Assembly (NCBI GenBank): GCA_018056685.1
Contig: JAGPFC010000003.1
Location: forward strand, 1 to 64,000
Length of the DNA: 64,000 nt
From: Smithella sp.
GTDB lineage: Bacteria > Desulfobacterota > Syntrophia > Syntrophales > Smithellaceae
Direction: 5' to 3'
In this document: piece after piece, positions 37,007 to 45,861 of the stretch
How positions within the stretch are numbered: position 1 is the stretch's first letter
How the letters are laid out: every line of letters starts with the position of its first letter
Notes under the pieces: model-generated
Databases searched by the model: none
The model's input: the letters and a program-made list of their open reading frames with translations, nothing else
Told to the model about the DNA's origin: nothing
Program-made: the position numbers and the translations under genes

Positions 37007-39148
37007 ATGTCATTGCCCGTTCAGGACAAGGACAGAAGAAACCGATTTTGTCCGTTCATGCAGAAAATGATTGAACAAAAAAAGAAGCCTCATCATTTCA
37101 AACGTTTTCCGGCACATAGAAAAGCAAAAAGTAAAAAGCGGACGTCTTTCTGTAAACCGGAAGCCGTTCCGGCACTGAAGAATATTCTGGCTAAAATCGG
37201 CAAGCCTGATTCCACTCCCTTTGTACCCGATGATTTTCAGGTTACAGCCCTCGAAGCGATAAAAAAAACAGATTGTCTGGTCATTGCCCCGACCGGCTCG
37301 GGCAAAACCTGGATCGCGCGGGAAGCGATTCTATCCGTCATGGAAAAAGGAAGGCGTGCCTGGTACGCATCGCCCCTGAAGGCTCTTTCCAATTCCAAGT
37401 GGATTGAGTTCGGTCTGCATTTTGATCCTGAAAACGTCGGTATCATTACCGGTGATACAAAGGAAAATACCGAAGCGCCGATTATTGTCGGCACCACGGA
37501 AATATTACGTAATCAACTCTACGATGCGATGCATCAGGGGAAGGATTTGAACTGCGATCTGGTGATTCTCGATGAAGCGCATTTTCTAGGTGACGCCGAT
37601 CGCGGCGTGGTCTGGGAAGAAATCATGATTTACCTTCCCACGCGGATTAATCTGCTGCTTTTATCGGCAACCATCGGAAACGGAGAAGAAATAGCCCGGT
37701 GGCTTGAATCCATCCGGAAAAAAACCTGCGCGGTCATTACGGAAGAAAAACGTCCCGTGCCTCTTTATCCTCTTTTCCTTCATCCATCAGGCTGTTTGCA
37801 TCCTTTTCTGGACGGTAGAAAAGTTGCCGCACCGGTTGCCGATTTTATCAGACGAAACGACGGGAAAAAAATGAGCGGCGGGAAAATGCCGGATTACATC
37901 GGTATCATCCGGGTTCTGGAAAAATTCGATCTGCTTCCTGCAATCTTTTTTTTGAAGTCGCGTGCGGAGTGTGACGCGGCGCTGACCGCACGAGGCACGC
38001 TTTCGTCTCCGGAAGATTCCGCGGGATTCAATGATTCTCTCTATGAATTACTGGAGCGTTTTCCGTCGCTGAACAATCATCGTCAATTGAAAGCATTACG
38101 CAACTGGGGGCTTGCCTCTCATCATGGCGGACAGTTACCGGCGTGGAAAATGCTGGTGGAAGAAATGATGAACAGGGGACACCTGCGCGTGATCTTTGCC
38201 ACATCAACCATCGCTGCGGGCGTCAATTTTCCGGCCCGGACCATTGTTCTTTTCAACTCCGATTTATTCAACGGCAATGATTTCAATCCGCTGACGGCCA
38301 CGGAGTTTCGACAAATGACCGGCCGTGCCGGCCGTCGCGGACAGGATAACATCGGTTTTATGCTGAGTATCCCCGGAAAATTTATGGATTTGTATCACAT
38401 CCGAAGATTACTTTTTCAACAGTCGGAAGACATTTTCAGTCAGTTGAAAAATGATTTTGCGATGGTCTTGAATCTTCTTTTGTCGCAGACACCGGAAGAC
38501 ATTCGCAAAATATTCGAAAGGTCGCTGGCGGCTTATCAGAAGACTATCCGGCATCACGGCGCTGATTTTTCCGCAGCCAAAGCACTCTGGAAGGATTTCT
38601 CGCGACACTTTAAGTTTCTGCAGAAGGAAGGCTTTGTAGATGAAAACGGAGCGCTGACCGAAGACGGACATTGGGCTTCAAGACTGCGTTTGGATTATCC
38701 ATTGCTGGTGGCGCAGTGCCTGCGCGAAAATGCTTTTCCTAAAGAAAATGAAAAAATTCTGGCGGCGGTTGTCGCGTTCTTTGCCTATGATCGCGATGAC
38801 GAAATCAAATTGAGTATGAAGGACCTGCCGCCAAAACTGCTTTTGTCGTTTAAAAAAGTTGTGCTGGCCGTCAGGCCGCTCATACATCGCCTCGAAGCGG
38901 CGGGATTTGCCACGGTGAAACCGCATACGGCAGCCGGCGTGGCCATGTATTACTGGGCCCAGGGACACAGTTGGGATTCCGTCATTAAGGCCACGGGCAT
39001 TGCGGAAGGCGATATGGCCACGCTGGTTTTACGCACGGCGGACAATCTGCGCCAGATCGCGTCGCTCAAAGATGCCTATCCGGAAATTGCCGAATGCGCT
39101 TACAAGGCACGGGAAGCTATATTGCGTGAACCGGTCTTGTTCTTATAA
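37007..39148 (+). CDS. Ski2-like DEAD/DEAH-box helicase
   Basis: About 713 aa superfamily-2 helicase. Walker A is APTGSGKTWIA, motif II is ILDEAHFLGD, motif III is LSATIGNGEE and motif VI is QMTGRAGRRGQD. FATSTIAAGVNFPARTIV and the C-terminal region resemble the Ski2/Mtr4 group, which unwinds structured RNA. The ATG at 37007 is a choice: the frame is open to a GTG at 36983 and no strong ribosome site marks the start. The basic N-terminal tail of 60 residues is not conserved-looking. It follows tyrS by 47 bases. Confidence 0.85.
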   Translation: MSLPVQDKDRRNRFCPFMQKMIEQKKKPHHFKRFPAHRKAKSKKRTSFCKPEAVPALKNILAKIGKPDSTPFVPDDFQVTALEAIKKTDCLVIAPTGSGKTWIAREAILSVMEKGRRAWYASPLKALSNSKWIEFGLHFDPENVGIITGDTKENTEAPIIVGTTEILRNQLYDAMHQGKDLNCDLVILDEAHFLGDADRGVVWEEIMIYLPTRINLLLLSATIGNGEEIARWLESIRKKTCAVITEEKRPVPLYPLFLHPSGCLHPFLDGRKVAAPVADFIRRNDGKKMSGGKMPDYIGIIRVLEKFDLLPAIFFLKSRAECDAALTARGTLSSPEDSAGFNDSLYELLERFPSLNNHRQLKALRNWGLASHHGGQLPAWKMLVEEMMNRGHLRVIFATSTIAAGVNFPARTIVLFNSDLFNGNDFNPLTATEFRQMTGRAGRRGQDNIGFMLSIPGKFMDLYHIRRLLFQQSEDIFSQLKNDFAMVLNLLLSQTPEDIRKIFERSLAAYQKTIRHHGADFSAAKALWKDFSRHFKFLQKEGFVDENGALTEDGHWASRLRLDYPLLVAQCLRENAFPKENEKILAAVVAFFAYDRDDEIKLSMKDLPPKLLLSFKKVVLAVRPLIHRLEAAGFATVKPHTAAGVAMYYWAQGHSWDSVIKATGIAEGDMATLVLRTADNLRQIASLKDAYPEIAECAYKAREAILREPVLFL

Positions 39149-39269
39149 TCCGGAGCCTGTAAAAAAGCATTTTTCATTCTTTTGCAAAATCTGGATTTGT
39201 TCCGATCTTGCCTCTCTGCATGTCATATTGCCTGACTGGTCACAGATTGTAATGATTGCTTTAAAAGAA

Positions 39270-39298
39270 TTGACACGGAAATCTTATTCTTTTATGTA
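39270..39298 (+). promoter_or_regulatory. Sigma-70-type promoter of the superoxide reductase operon
   Basis: TTGACA (39270-39275), a 17-base spacer, TATGTA (39293-39298). It lies about 48 bases before the dfx start codon. Confidence 0.6.
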
Positions 39299-39345
39299 TG
39301 CGTTTAAAGAAATGAAAGTTTGAATTGAAAAGAAAGGAGTTCATT

Positions 39346-39720
39346 ATGGCAGCAAGAAACGAAGTGTACAAATGCGAAGTATGCGGGAATATCGTGGAAG
39401 TCCTCCATGCCGGAGTGGGCAAACTGGTGTGTTGCGGCCAGCCCATGAAGCTGATGGTAGAGAACACAACGGACGCGGCAAAAGAAAAACATGTTCCTGT
39501 CATAGAAAAAGTGGCAGGTGGCGTAAAGGTCAAGGTGGGAAGTGTTGCCCATCCCATGGAGGAGAAGCATTACATCGAATGGATTGAGATTATCGCGGAT
39601 GGTAAAACATATATCCAGTTCCTTGCGCCCGGTCAGATGCCGGAAGCGTTTTTCCCGGTCGAGGCGGCCAATATTACGGCTCGCGAATACTGCAATCTAC
39701 ATGGTCTCTGGAAAGTGTAG
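39346..39720 (+). CDS. dfx: Desulfoferrodoxin (class I superoxide reductase)
   Basis: Reduces superoxide to peroxide without making oxygen, typical of anaerobes. The N-terminal rubredoxin-like centre is formed by C10, C13, C29 and C30 (CEVC, VCCG). The catalytic Fe(His)4Cys centre has H49, H69, H75, C116 and H119, all present. Length 124 aa. The ATG at 39346 has GAAAGGAG upstream. It is followed by a rubrerythrin-type gene 51 bases on, so the two act as a small peroxide/superoxide defence unit. Confidence 0.95.
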   Translation: MAARNEVYKCEVCGNIVEVLHAGVGKLVCCGQPMKLMVENTTDAAKEKHVPVIEKVAGGVKVKVGSVAHPMEEKHYIEWIEIIADGKTYIQFLAPGQMPEAFFPVEAANITAREYCNLHGLWKV

Positions 39721-39771
39721 TGCGGAAGAATCTGTAAAAGGATCATTCAAGAATGACGAAAGGTTTGGGAA

Positions 39772-40290
39772 ATGACTAAATTATTCCGATGTATTATTTG
39801 CGGTGACGCTTATATCGGCGCCAATCCACCTTCCAACTGCCCCTTCTGCGGCGCCCACACGAGTTTCATTATGGAGGCCAAAAACGCTGTTGTGAATTTT
39901 GATGTTCCGCTTACTGAACGGGACAGAGCCAATGTTGAACACGCCCTGCAAGTGGAAATAAGCAATTCGACATTTTATCGTTGCGCGGCGGATAAAACAA
40001 ATGACGCGGAAGGAAAGATTCTGTTCAAAGCGCTGGGCAAAATTGAGGCGGAGCATGCTTCCATATGGCGTAAGATACTTAAGCGGGATGCACTTCCACC
40101 AGGCAGTGAAAACTGCCACCCGGAGAATGTCGCAAACTTAAAAGAATCTCACGAAAGGGAATCGAGAGCCATCGCGTTCTACGGGAAGGCGGCAGCGGAA
40201 TCGGATCATCCGCGGATCAGGCAGCTTTTCGAAGCATTGGTGGAAATCGAAACAGACCATTTGGAATTGTCGGAAGAACGGCTGAAATAA
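39772..40290 (+). CDS. Reverse rubrerythrin-type protein (rubredoxin domain first)
   Basis: 172 aa. The rubredoxin-like domain comes first (C7, C10, C23, C26 in CIICG and CPFCG), followed by a ferritin-like diiron domain with EHALQVEISN, KIEAEHASIW, KESHERESRAI and EIETDHLEL, which supply the Glu/His ligands. This order is reversed from classical rubrerythrin. It likely reduces hydrogen peroxide produced by the superoxide reductase encoded just before it. Confidence 0.85.
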   Translation: MTKLFRCIICGDAYIGANPPSNCPFCGAHTSFIMEAKNAVVNFDVPLTERDRANVEHALQVEISNSTFYRCAADKTNDAEGKILFKALGKIEAEHASIWRKILKRDALPPGSENCHPENVANLKESHERESRAIAFYGKAAAESDHPRIRQLFEALVEIETDHLELSEERLK

Positions 40291-40327
40291 GAGATTTCTG
40301 GGGCCGGGGAATGCACGCCCCGGCTCA

Positions 40328-41548
40328 TCAGTCATGCTTTTTCCGTTCGTGTATAAAGCACCGGGGATCTTCCGCAAGATAATCGCCACTGTAAGCCTGA
40401 GCGCGTCCGCGACAGCCGCCGCAGACGGTTTTGTAATTGCAATCGCTGCACAGGCCTTTCAACAGTTTTTCCCGGTTGCGAAGGTTCTGAAATACAGGCG
40501 AATTTCTGTAAATTTCACTGAAATTCAGATGTCTGATATTGCCGGCGTTGACTTCCACGAAGGGGCAGGGCCAGACATCGCCGTTGGCTTTGACATAAAC
40601 AAAGCCACGTCCCGCCGCGCATCCGTGAAAAACCTTACCGGCCAGATTGAGTCTCCATCCATCCTTAATGCCTTTTTTCTCCAGGATATGGGGCCAGTAC
40701 TGCGGACCGGCAACCGGCTCGATGATTGTTCTCGCTGTTTTTTGTTTGAGGGCAATCAGTTCGCTCAGGTATTGATTGGCTGCTTTCTTTAATGTGGCCT
40801 TTTCAATCTTCTCTCCACGGCCGACGGCGACCAGTTGATACATAAGCATAATGCCGGCGCCGCAGTCATCGACGAAATCAATGAGTTCAGACAAATTGGG
40901 TATATTGTATTCCATCGCCGTCGTATTGATTTGGAGAAGAATCCCCGCTTTTTTTGTGGCTTCAATGGCGCGAAGCGCCAGATCAAAGGCTCCCGGTTTG
41001 TTGCGTACCCTGTCGTGTACCGCGGGATCGGCGGCATCAATACTGATGGCGTTGCAGACCACGCCGTGATCTTTGAGTTTGAAGGCCATTTCTTCGTCAA
41101 TCAGGGTGCCGTTGGTGGCGATGATGTTGGCGAGCCCCGCTTTTTGAGAATGGCGGAACAGTTCGAAAATATCCGGCCTGACCAGCGGCTCGCCACCCGT
41201 GTAAATCAGCGTGCGGAATTCGCTGACGGAGGCAATCGAGTCAATGAGCTTTTTTCCTTCATCAGTGGTGAGCTCATCGGCATCGGCATTGCCGCTGACG
41301 GCGTGACAATGGATGCAGCGGAGATTGCAGGCGCCGGTGACCTCCCAGACCGGATGTCCGGGATAACCGATACAGCCCATCCCCAGAGCGCCGTTGGCAA
41401 CCGGTATGGATCGGAAACCGTATTTAAATCCCCACCCCGCGTATTGCCTCCAGTTGTTCAGATAAGCCATTAAAAGCGAACTGCCCAGTTGTCTGCAAAG
41501 CAGGGAAGGCGGATTATAAAATGCTTTGACCTTGTTTTTTGATTTCAT
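40328..41548 (-). CDS. Radical SAM/SPASM-domain protein
   Basis: 406 aa. The radical SAM cluster motif CNLRCIHC (CxxxCxxC) starts the core, then YTGGEPLVRPD and ATNGTLIDEE. The C-terminal SPASM-type cysteines are CxxC and CGGC in CSDCNYKTVCGGCRG, with an additional cysteine near WPCPF. Similar proteins include heme-modifying AhbC/AhbD and NirJ, and peptide-modifying enzymes. No peptide substrate gene is nearby, so the reaction is unknown. It overlaps nothing and lies 8 bases from the prenyltransferase gene, with which it is likely co-transcribed. Confidence 0.85.
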   Translation of the reverse strand: MKSKNKVKAFYNPPSLLCRQLGSSLLMAYLNNWRQYAGWGFKYGFRSIPVANGALGMGCIGYPGHPVWEVTGACNLRCIHCHAVSGNADADELTTDEGKKLIDSIASVSEFRTLIYTGGEPLVRPDIFELFRHSQKAGLANIIATNGTLIDEEMAFKLKDHGVVCNAISIDAADPAVHDRVRNKPGAFDLALRAIEATKKAGILLQINTTAMEYNIPNLSELIDFVDDCGAGIMLMYQLVAVGRGEKIEKATLKKAANQYLSELIALKQKTARTIIEPVAGPQYWPHILEKKGIKDGWRLNLAGKVFHGCAAGRGFVYVKANGDVWPCPFVEVNAGNIRHLNFSEIYRNSPVFQNLRNREKLLKGLCSDCNYKTVCGGCRGRAQAYSGDYLAEDPRCFIHERKKHD

Positions 41549-41556
41549 GAATTTAC

Positions 41557-42477
41557 TCAGATGTACGCCAGAATATACGCCAGGGTTGTTCCCAGATTGA
41601 CAACGATGTTCAGAGCACAGAGCTTCTCCAGCGCATTTTTATCTTCATGCTTGTTACGAAACATCATGAAAACGATCCATAAGGAAATCATCAGGACCGG
41701 AAGATAAAAATAAACAATCCGGAAAGGAATTCCCCAAAATGGCGAGGCAAGGGTTGCCGCGGAAGCCAGCAGGGAGAATGCGATATAGAGGAAAACACCG
41801 TTTTTTTTGCCGATGCGGTAAAGCAGGTTCTTTTTCCCCGTGGCGATGTCGGCTTCATAATCCGGGAATTCGTTCAGAAAAATGACATTGAAAATCGTCA
41901 GCCCGATGGGGATGCCCATCCAGTGGATCACCGGATGAATCGCGCCGGTCTGGATATAATAGGCGGAAGCGACCGGCAGCCATCCGTAGCAAAACCCGAT
42001 GAAAATTTCACCCACGCCCCGTTGGACCAGCCGGATTGGTTTTGTCGAATAAAAGAAACCGGAAAAAGCGCCCAGGAAACCCAACAGGAGGGTACAGGGG
42101 CCGGTTTTCAATACGAACTGCAGGAAAATGCCGATGAGACCGGCAAGGATAATCGTCACAATACTTGTCCAGAATGGAACGAATGGAGATATCTTGCCGT
42201 CGGGGAGGATGCGGGATCCGCCTGCAAATTGATTTTTATGCAGGCGATTGGAAATAACATCTCCCTGATAATCAAAATATTCGCCCGAATGGTAGGTGGC
42301 CAGCATGATCAGGATCACCCCCAGAACCCCGAGAGCAAAGATTTCCAGACTGAAAACCGAGTTGATTCTGTAAGCCAGAAACGTTCCCAGTATGAAAGGA
42401 AGGACGCCGACGGTGTGAAAAGGAGGACGGGACAGGATAAACCATGTCTTTATTTTTTCTATATCAGAGCTATGCAT
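41557..42477 (-). CDS. UbiA-family prenyltransferase
   Basis: Integral membrane enzyme of about 306 aa with roughly nine helices. The two aspartate-rich motifs are visible: YHSGEYFDYQGD (near residue 70) and NEFPDYEADIATGK (near 200). These bind prenyl diphosphate and Mg2+. MenA-like 1,4-dihydroxy-2-naphthoate prenyltransferase is one possibility; heme O-type or archaeal lipid enzymes are others. The ATG at 42477 is used, since the frame to 42555 would add an atypical 26 residues. It precedes the radical SAM gene in the same transcript. Confidence 0.82.
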   Translation of the reverse strand: MHSSDIEKIKTWFILSRPPFHTVGVLPFILGTFLAYRINSVFSLEIFALGVLGVILIMLATYHSGEYFDYQGDVISNRLHKNQFAGGSRILPDGKISPFVPFWTSIVTIILAGLIGIFLQFVLKTGPCTLLLGFLGAFSGFFYSTKPIRLVQRGVGEIFIGFCYGWLPVASAYYIQTGAIHPVIHWMGIPIGLTIFNVIFLNEFPDYEADIATGKKNLLYRIGKKNGVFLYIAFSLLASAATLASPFWGIPFRIVYFYLPVLMISLWIVFMMFRNKHEDKNALEKLCALNIVVNLGTTLAYILAYI

Positions 42478-42862
42478 AATATACCCGTATTGATCGCGGG
42501 TGGTATTAACATAAAGATTATTTTTTGTAAAGGAGAGCGGGTGTCCCGGTTTCAAAACCAGGGGTTGGGGAGATCATCCGGCGAGTATGAAAAGCAACGG
42601 TGTTTGCAATCCTGGAAGAACCGGATAACATTCCAGAAAAAAACAGATAAAACGGGCGCTGTCTAAGAAAAAAATCATTTTTCCCTTGATTGTTAATCTT
42701 TATTGTGCTAGGCGTAGCGCTGATTTGAAGACAAAAGCAACGTTCCAAGCCAGAAAACATGCGGGTTACAGGCAATTCAGGAATTTTCTTTGCGGTTATA
42801 ACCGTGAAAGCGGTTAGTAATAAAATTTTAAATTTGATTTTAGGAAAGGGGGATTTTAGAAG
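42478..42862. other. 385-base intergenic region upstream of HU
   Basis: No convincing coding frame. It holds one perfect palindrome, CGGTTATAACCG at 42793-42804, with a further CGGTTA 6 bases on. The HU ribosome site is at the right end. No riboswitch-like structure was recognised by eye. Confidence 0.45.
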
Positions 42863-43135
42863 ATGACGAAGGCAGAGTTAATAGGGGTTATCGCAAAAGC
42901 AGCAGACATTACCAAGGACAAGGCGGCAACAGCACTGGATACCTTCCAGGAAACAGTCACCAAGGAACTCAAGAAGACCGGCAGACTGTCTCTCGTGGGA
43001 TTCGGCACGTTTTCAGTAACCAAGAGAAAAGCCAGAGAGGGGCGCAATCCTCAGACCGGCAAAACCATCAAGATTCCCGCCAAGAAAGTCGTCAAATTCA
43101 AGGCAGGCAAAGAACTGGCCGGCAAAGTTAAATAA
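42863..43135 (+). CDS. hup: HU-type histone-like DNA-binding protein
   Basis: 90 aa. The N-terminal helices (MTKAELIGVIAKAADITKD) and the beta-arm signature GRNPQTGKTIKIPAKKV are standard for HU. AGGAAAGGGGG lies upstream of the ATG. A strong hairpin terminator ends it, so it is likely monocistronic. A second member of the family, at 46.7 kb, is more IHF-like. Confidence 0.95.
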   Translation: MTKAELIGVIAKAADITKDKAATALDTFQETVTKELKKTGRLSLVGFGTFSVTKRKAREGRNPQTGKTIKIPAKKVVKFKAGKELAGKVK

Positions 43136-43160
43136 CCAATCACTTGTTTCTGTAGAAACC

Positions 43161-43193
43161 AAGGCCTCCCTATTTCATATAGCCGGAGGCCTT
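43161..43193 (+). terminator. Intrinsic terminator after HU
   Basis: AAGGCCTCC (43161-43169) pairs perfectly with GGAGGCCTT (43185-43193), followed by a T-containing tract (GTTCGTTTT). Confidence 0.8.
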
Positions 43194-43220
43194 AGTTCGT
43201 TTTAATGAAAAGGAGTTATT

Positions 43221-44210
43221 TTGGAGAAGAAGAGAATTCTCAGCGGCATGAGACCGACAGGCAAACTTCATCTGGGTAACCTGCACGGCGCCTTACGAAA
43301 CTGGATTGACCTGCAGGAAAGCGGCCGGTATGATTGTTTCTACTTTGTGGCCGATTGGCACGCGATTACCAGCGAATACAGTTCCACGGAAGGGATTAGA
43401 GATAACATCAAGAACATGGTGATCGACTGGGTCAGTGTGGGGCTGAACCCGCAAAAAAGCACCCTTTTTGTGCAATCAGCCGTGAAGGAACATGCCGAAC
43501 TATTCCTGTTGCTTTCCATGATTACACCGCTGGCCTGGCTGGAGCGCAATCCCACTTACAAGGAGATGAAGACGGAACTCTCCAACAAGGATTTGTCCAC
43601 TTTCGGTTTCCTGGGCTATCCGGTTCTCCAGGCCGCCGATATTATCATGTACAAGGCTTACGGGGTACCGGTCGGCGTGGATCAGCTTCCCCACGTGGAA
43701 CTGACGCGAGAAATAGCCCGGCGCTTTAATTTTCTTTACCGGGAAATCTTCCCGGTTCCGGAGCCATTGTTAACCAGTGTTCCCAAACTGCTCGGCATTG
43801 ACGGCAGGAAGATGAGCAAATCGTACGACAATTCCATCTACATCAGTGATCGCGGCAAGGAGCTGCAGCAGAAAGTCAACTCGATGTTTACCGATCCGCA
43901 GAGAATGCGCAAGAAAGATCCGGGCAATCCCGATATCTGCAACGTCTTCACATTTCACGGCCTGTATTCTTCTGCGGATAAAGTAAAAGAAATTGACGTG
44001 GAATGCCGGAAGGCGGGCATCGGCTGTACCGACTGCAAGAAACTGCTGTCCCACCACGTTGCGGAAGAACTCAAACCGGTTCACGACCGGATGGATTACT
44101 ACATCCATCATCCGGAAGAAATTAACGCCATCATCGAAGAAGGCAATCAGAAGGCGACTAAAATAGCCCGTCAGACCATGAGCGAAGTCCGCGAGGCCGT
44201 CGCCATTTAA
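43221..44210 (+). CDS. trpS: Tryptophanyl-tRNA synthetase
   Basis: Class I synthetase, 329 aa. The HIGH-like motif is PTGKLHLGNLHG, and the KMSKS motif GRKMSKSYDN is perfect. The tryptophan site GYPVLQAADIIMY is present. The start is a TTG (43221) with AAAAGGAG just upstream. It lies between HU and the scpAB pair. Confidence 0.96.
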   Translation: MEKKRILSGMRPTGKLHLGNLHGALRNWIDLQESGRYDCFYFVADWHAITSEYSSTEGIRDNIKNMVIDWVSVGLNPQKSTLFVQSAVKEHAELFLLLSMITPLAWLERNPTYKEMKTELSNKDLSTFGFLGYPVLQAADIIMYKAYGVPVGVDQLPHVELTREIARRFNFLYREIFPVPEPLLTSVPKLLGIDGRKMSKSYDNSIYISDRGKELQQKVNSMFTDPQRMRKKDPGNPDICNVFTFHGLYSSADKVKEIDVECRKAGIGCTDCKKLLSHHVAEELKPVHDRMDYYIHHPEEINAIIEEGNQKATKIARQTMSEVREAVAI

Positions 44211-44262
44211 AAAAGAAAATTCCGATTCGTTTGATCATAACGGATTGTATTGAATATAATTT

Positions 44263-45003
44263 ATGGATAGCGAACAGACCAATAATTACTCAATCAAGCT
44301 GGATATCTTTGAAGGTCCGATGGACCTGCTGCTGTATCTTATCAAGAAAAATGAAATCGATATTTACAATATCCCCATCGTGATGATCACCGAACAGTAC
44401 CTTGATTACCTGAAAATGATCAAGGCGCTTAATCTGGATCTGGCCGGTGAGTATCTGGTGATGGCCGCGACGCTGATTCACATCAAATCCAGATTGCTTC
44501 TGCCTCCGCCGGAAGAACCGGAGGAAGAAGAGGAAGATCCCCGTGCCGAGTTGGTCCGTCAGCTCATCGAACACAAGAAATTCAAGGAAATTGCCGAAGA
44601 TCTGGCCAACCGGCCCCTTCTGGAACGGGATGTTTTCGTCCGCTCGGCGGCTTTACCCGAGGAGACGGCAAAACCGGACAGTGAGGAGGAAGAACTTATC
44701 GAAGTCAGTGTTTTTGAACTCATTGAAGCTTTCCACCGGATTATTTCCCAGATGGATAAGAAAGTGCTGATTGAATTTGATCTGGAAAAGCTTTCTCTGA
44801 CGGACATCATCAATGAGATTATGGATCAACTGACGCTGAAAAAGAATCTGACCTTTGAAGATTTGCTTCAGGGCAAAAGAGATCGCCGACGGATTATCTA
44901 CACGTTTCTGGCCATTCTGGAACTGGTAAAACTGAGAATGATTAAAGCCTATCAAACTTCAATTTTTGGGGTTATCCGGATATTTCCGGCAGTGGAGTCA
45001 TAA
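44263..45003 (+). CDS. scpA: Segregation and condensation protein ScpA
   Basis: Kleisin subunit that, with ScpB, bridges the heads of SMC in chromosome segregation. 246 aa. The N-terminus YSIKLDIFEGPMDLLLYLIK and the VMAATLIHIKSRLLLPPP segment are hallmarks. An acidic linker and a C-terminal winged-helix region (FLAILELVKLRMIKAYQ) follow. It stops one base before the scpB ATG, giving tight coupling. Confidence 0.94.
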   Translation: MDSEQTNNYSIKLDIFEGPMDLLLYLIKKNEIDIYNIPIVMITEQYLDYLKMIKALNLDLAGEYLVMAATLIHIKSRLLLPPPEEPEEEEEDPRAELVRQLIEHKKFKEIAEDLANRPLLERDVFVRSAALPEETAKPDSEEEELIEVSVFELIEAFHRIISQMDKKVLIEFDLEKLSLTDIINEIMDQLTLKKNLTFEDLLQGKRDRRRIIYTFLAILELVKLRMIKAYQTSIFGVIRIFPAVES

Positions 45004-45861
45004 ATGGAAAAAATAAAAGCAGTAATTGAGGCTCTGATTTTTGCTTCCGATGCGCCTCTGGCCGTGGAAAAAATACGCACGGTTTTCCCGGACGTGGAGA
45101 AGGCGGAAATTAAAGAAATCATTGATCAACTCACAGCGGAGTATCAGGAACGGCAGGGCGGCATCTGCCTGCAGGAAGTGGCGGGTGGATTTCAGTTCCG
45201 CACCAATCCCGAACTCAGTCCGTGGATCAAGAAACTCAAGACCAGCAAGCCGCAGTCCCTGTCGCCGCAGGCGATGGAAACCCTGGCCATCATTGCCTAC
45301 CGGCAACCGATTGTAAAATCGGAGATTGAAGACATTCGTGGCGTGGATGTGGGCGGTCAGCTGAAAGGGCTGATGGAAAAGAAACTGATCCGCATTGTCG
45401 GCCGCAAAGACGTGCCCGGCAAGCCGATTATTTACGGGACAACCAAGAAATTCCTGGAAGTCTTTAATCTCAAAGACATTATGGATCTGCCCAATATTCG
45501 CGAATTGAAAGAACTTCATAAGCAACAGGAACCGCTGCAGCAGGTCCTGCTGGAAGACGAAATCCTGGAATCGGAACAGGACGTTCAACCTGCCCGGGAA
45601 CCGGAACTGAAAGCGGAAACGGAATCAGAAAAAACGGAAGAAAAAGAGGAAATCAAACAAGAGCCGGAGCTGGAATCTGACGAAGAAGAAACGAAGACAG
45701 AAACAACAACAGAACCGGAGCAGGCATCCGGCCCATTAGAAGAACAGGCAGTTGAAGCAGGCCCGGAGCAAAAACCGGAAGAAAGAGAAGCGCAGGCAGA
45801 AGAAACAATCCCGCAACCGGAAATTGCCGAAGAAAAACCCGCGGACAGTTCTGAATCATGA
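45004..45861 (+). CDS. scpB: Segregation and condensation protein ScpB with acidic tail
   Basis: Partner of ScpA. The two winged-helix domains occupy about residues 1-175 (IEALIFASDAPLAVEKI, SPQAMETLAIIAYRQP, YGTTKKFLEVF). The remaining 100 or so residues are a Glu/Pro/Lys-rich low-complexity tail beginning near residue 185. Typical ScpB proteins end before that, so the tail is an addition of unknown role. It overlaps rluB by 4 bases. Confidence 0.92.
   Translation: MEKIKAVIEALIFASDAPLAVEKIRTVFPDVEKAEIKEIIDQLTAEYQERQGGICLQEVAGGFQFRTNPELSPWIKKLKTSKPQSLSPQAMETLAIIAYRQPIVKSEIEDIRGVDVGGQLKGLMEKKLIRIVGRKDVPGKPIIYGTTKKFLEVFNLKDIMDLPNIRELKELHKQQEPLQQVLLEDEILESEQDVQPAREPELKAETESEKTEEKEEIKQEPELESDEEETKTETTTEPEQASGPLEEQAVEAGPEQKPEEREAQAEETIPQPEIAEEKPADSSES

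Noticed and set aside
40835-41473. A 212-residue plus-strand frame opposite the radical SAM gene
   Set aside because: Antisense shadow; the minus-strand protein has all cluster motifs.
42478-42862. A riboswitch or small RNA upstream of HU
   Set aside because: No conserved core of a known riboswitch class was recognised; only a short palindrome can be supported.
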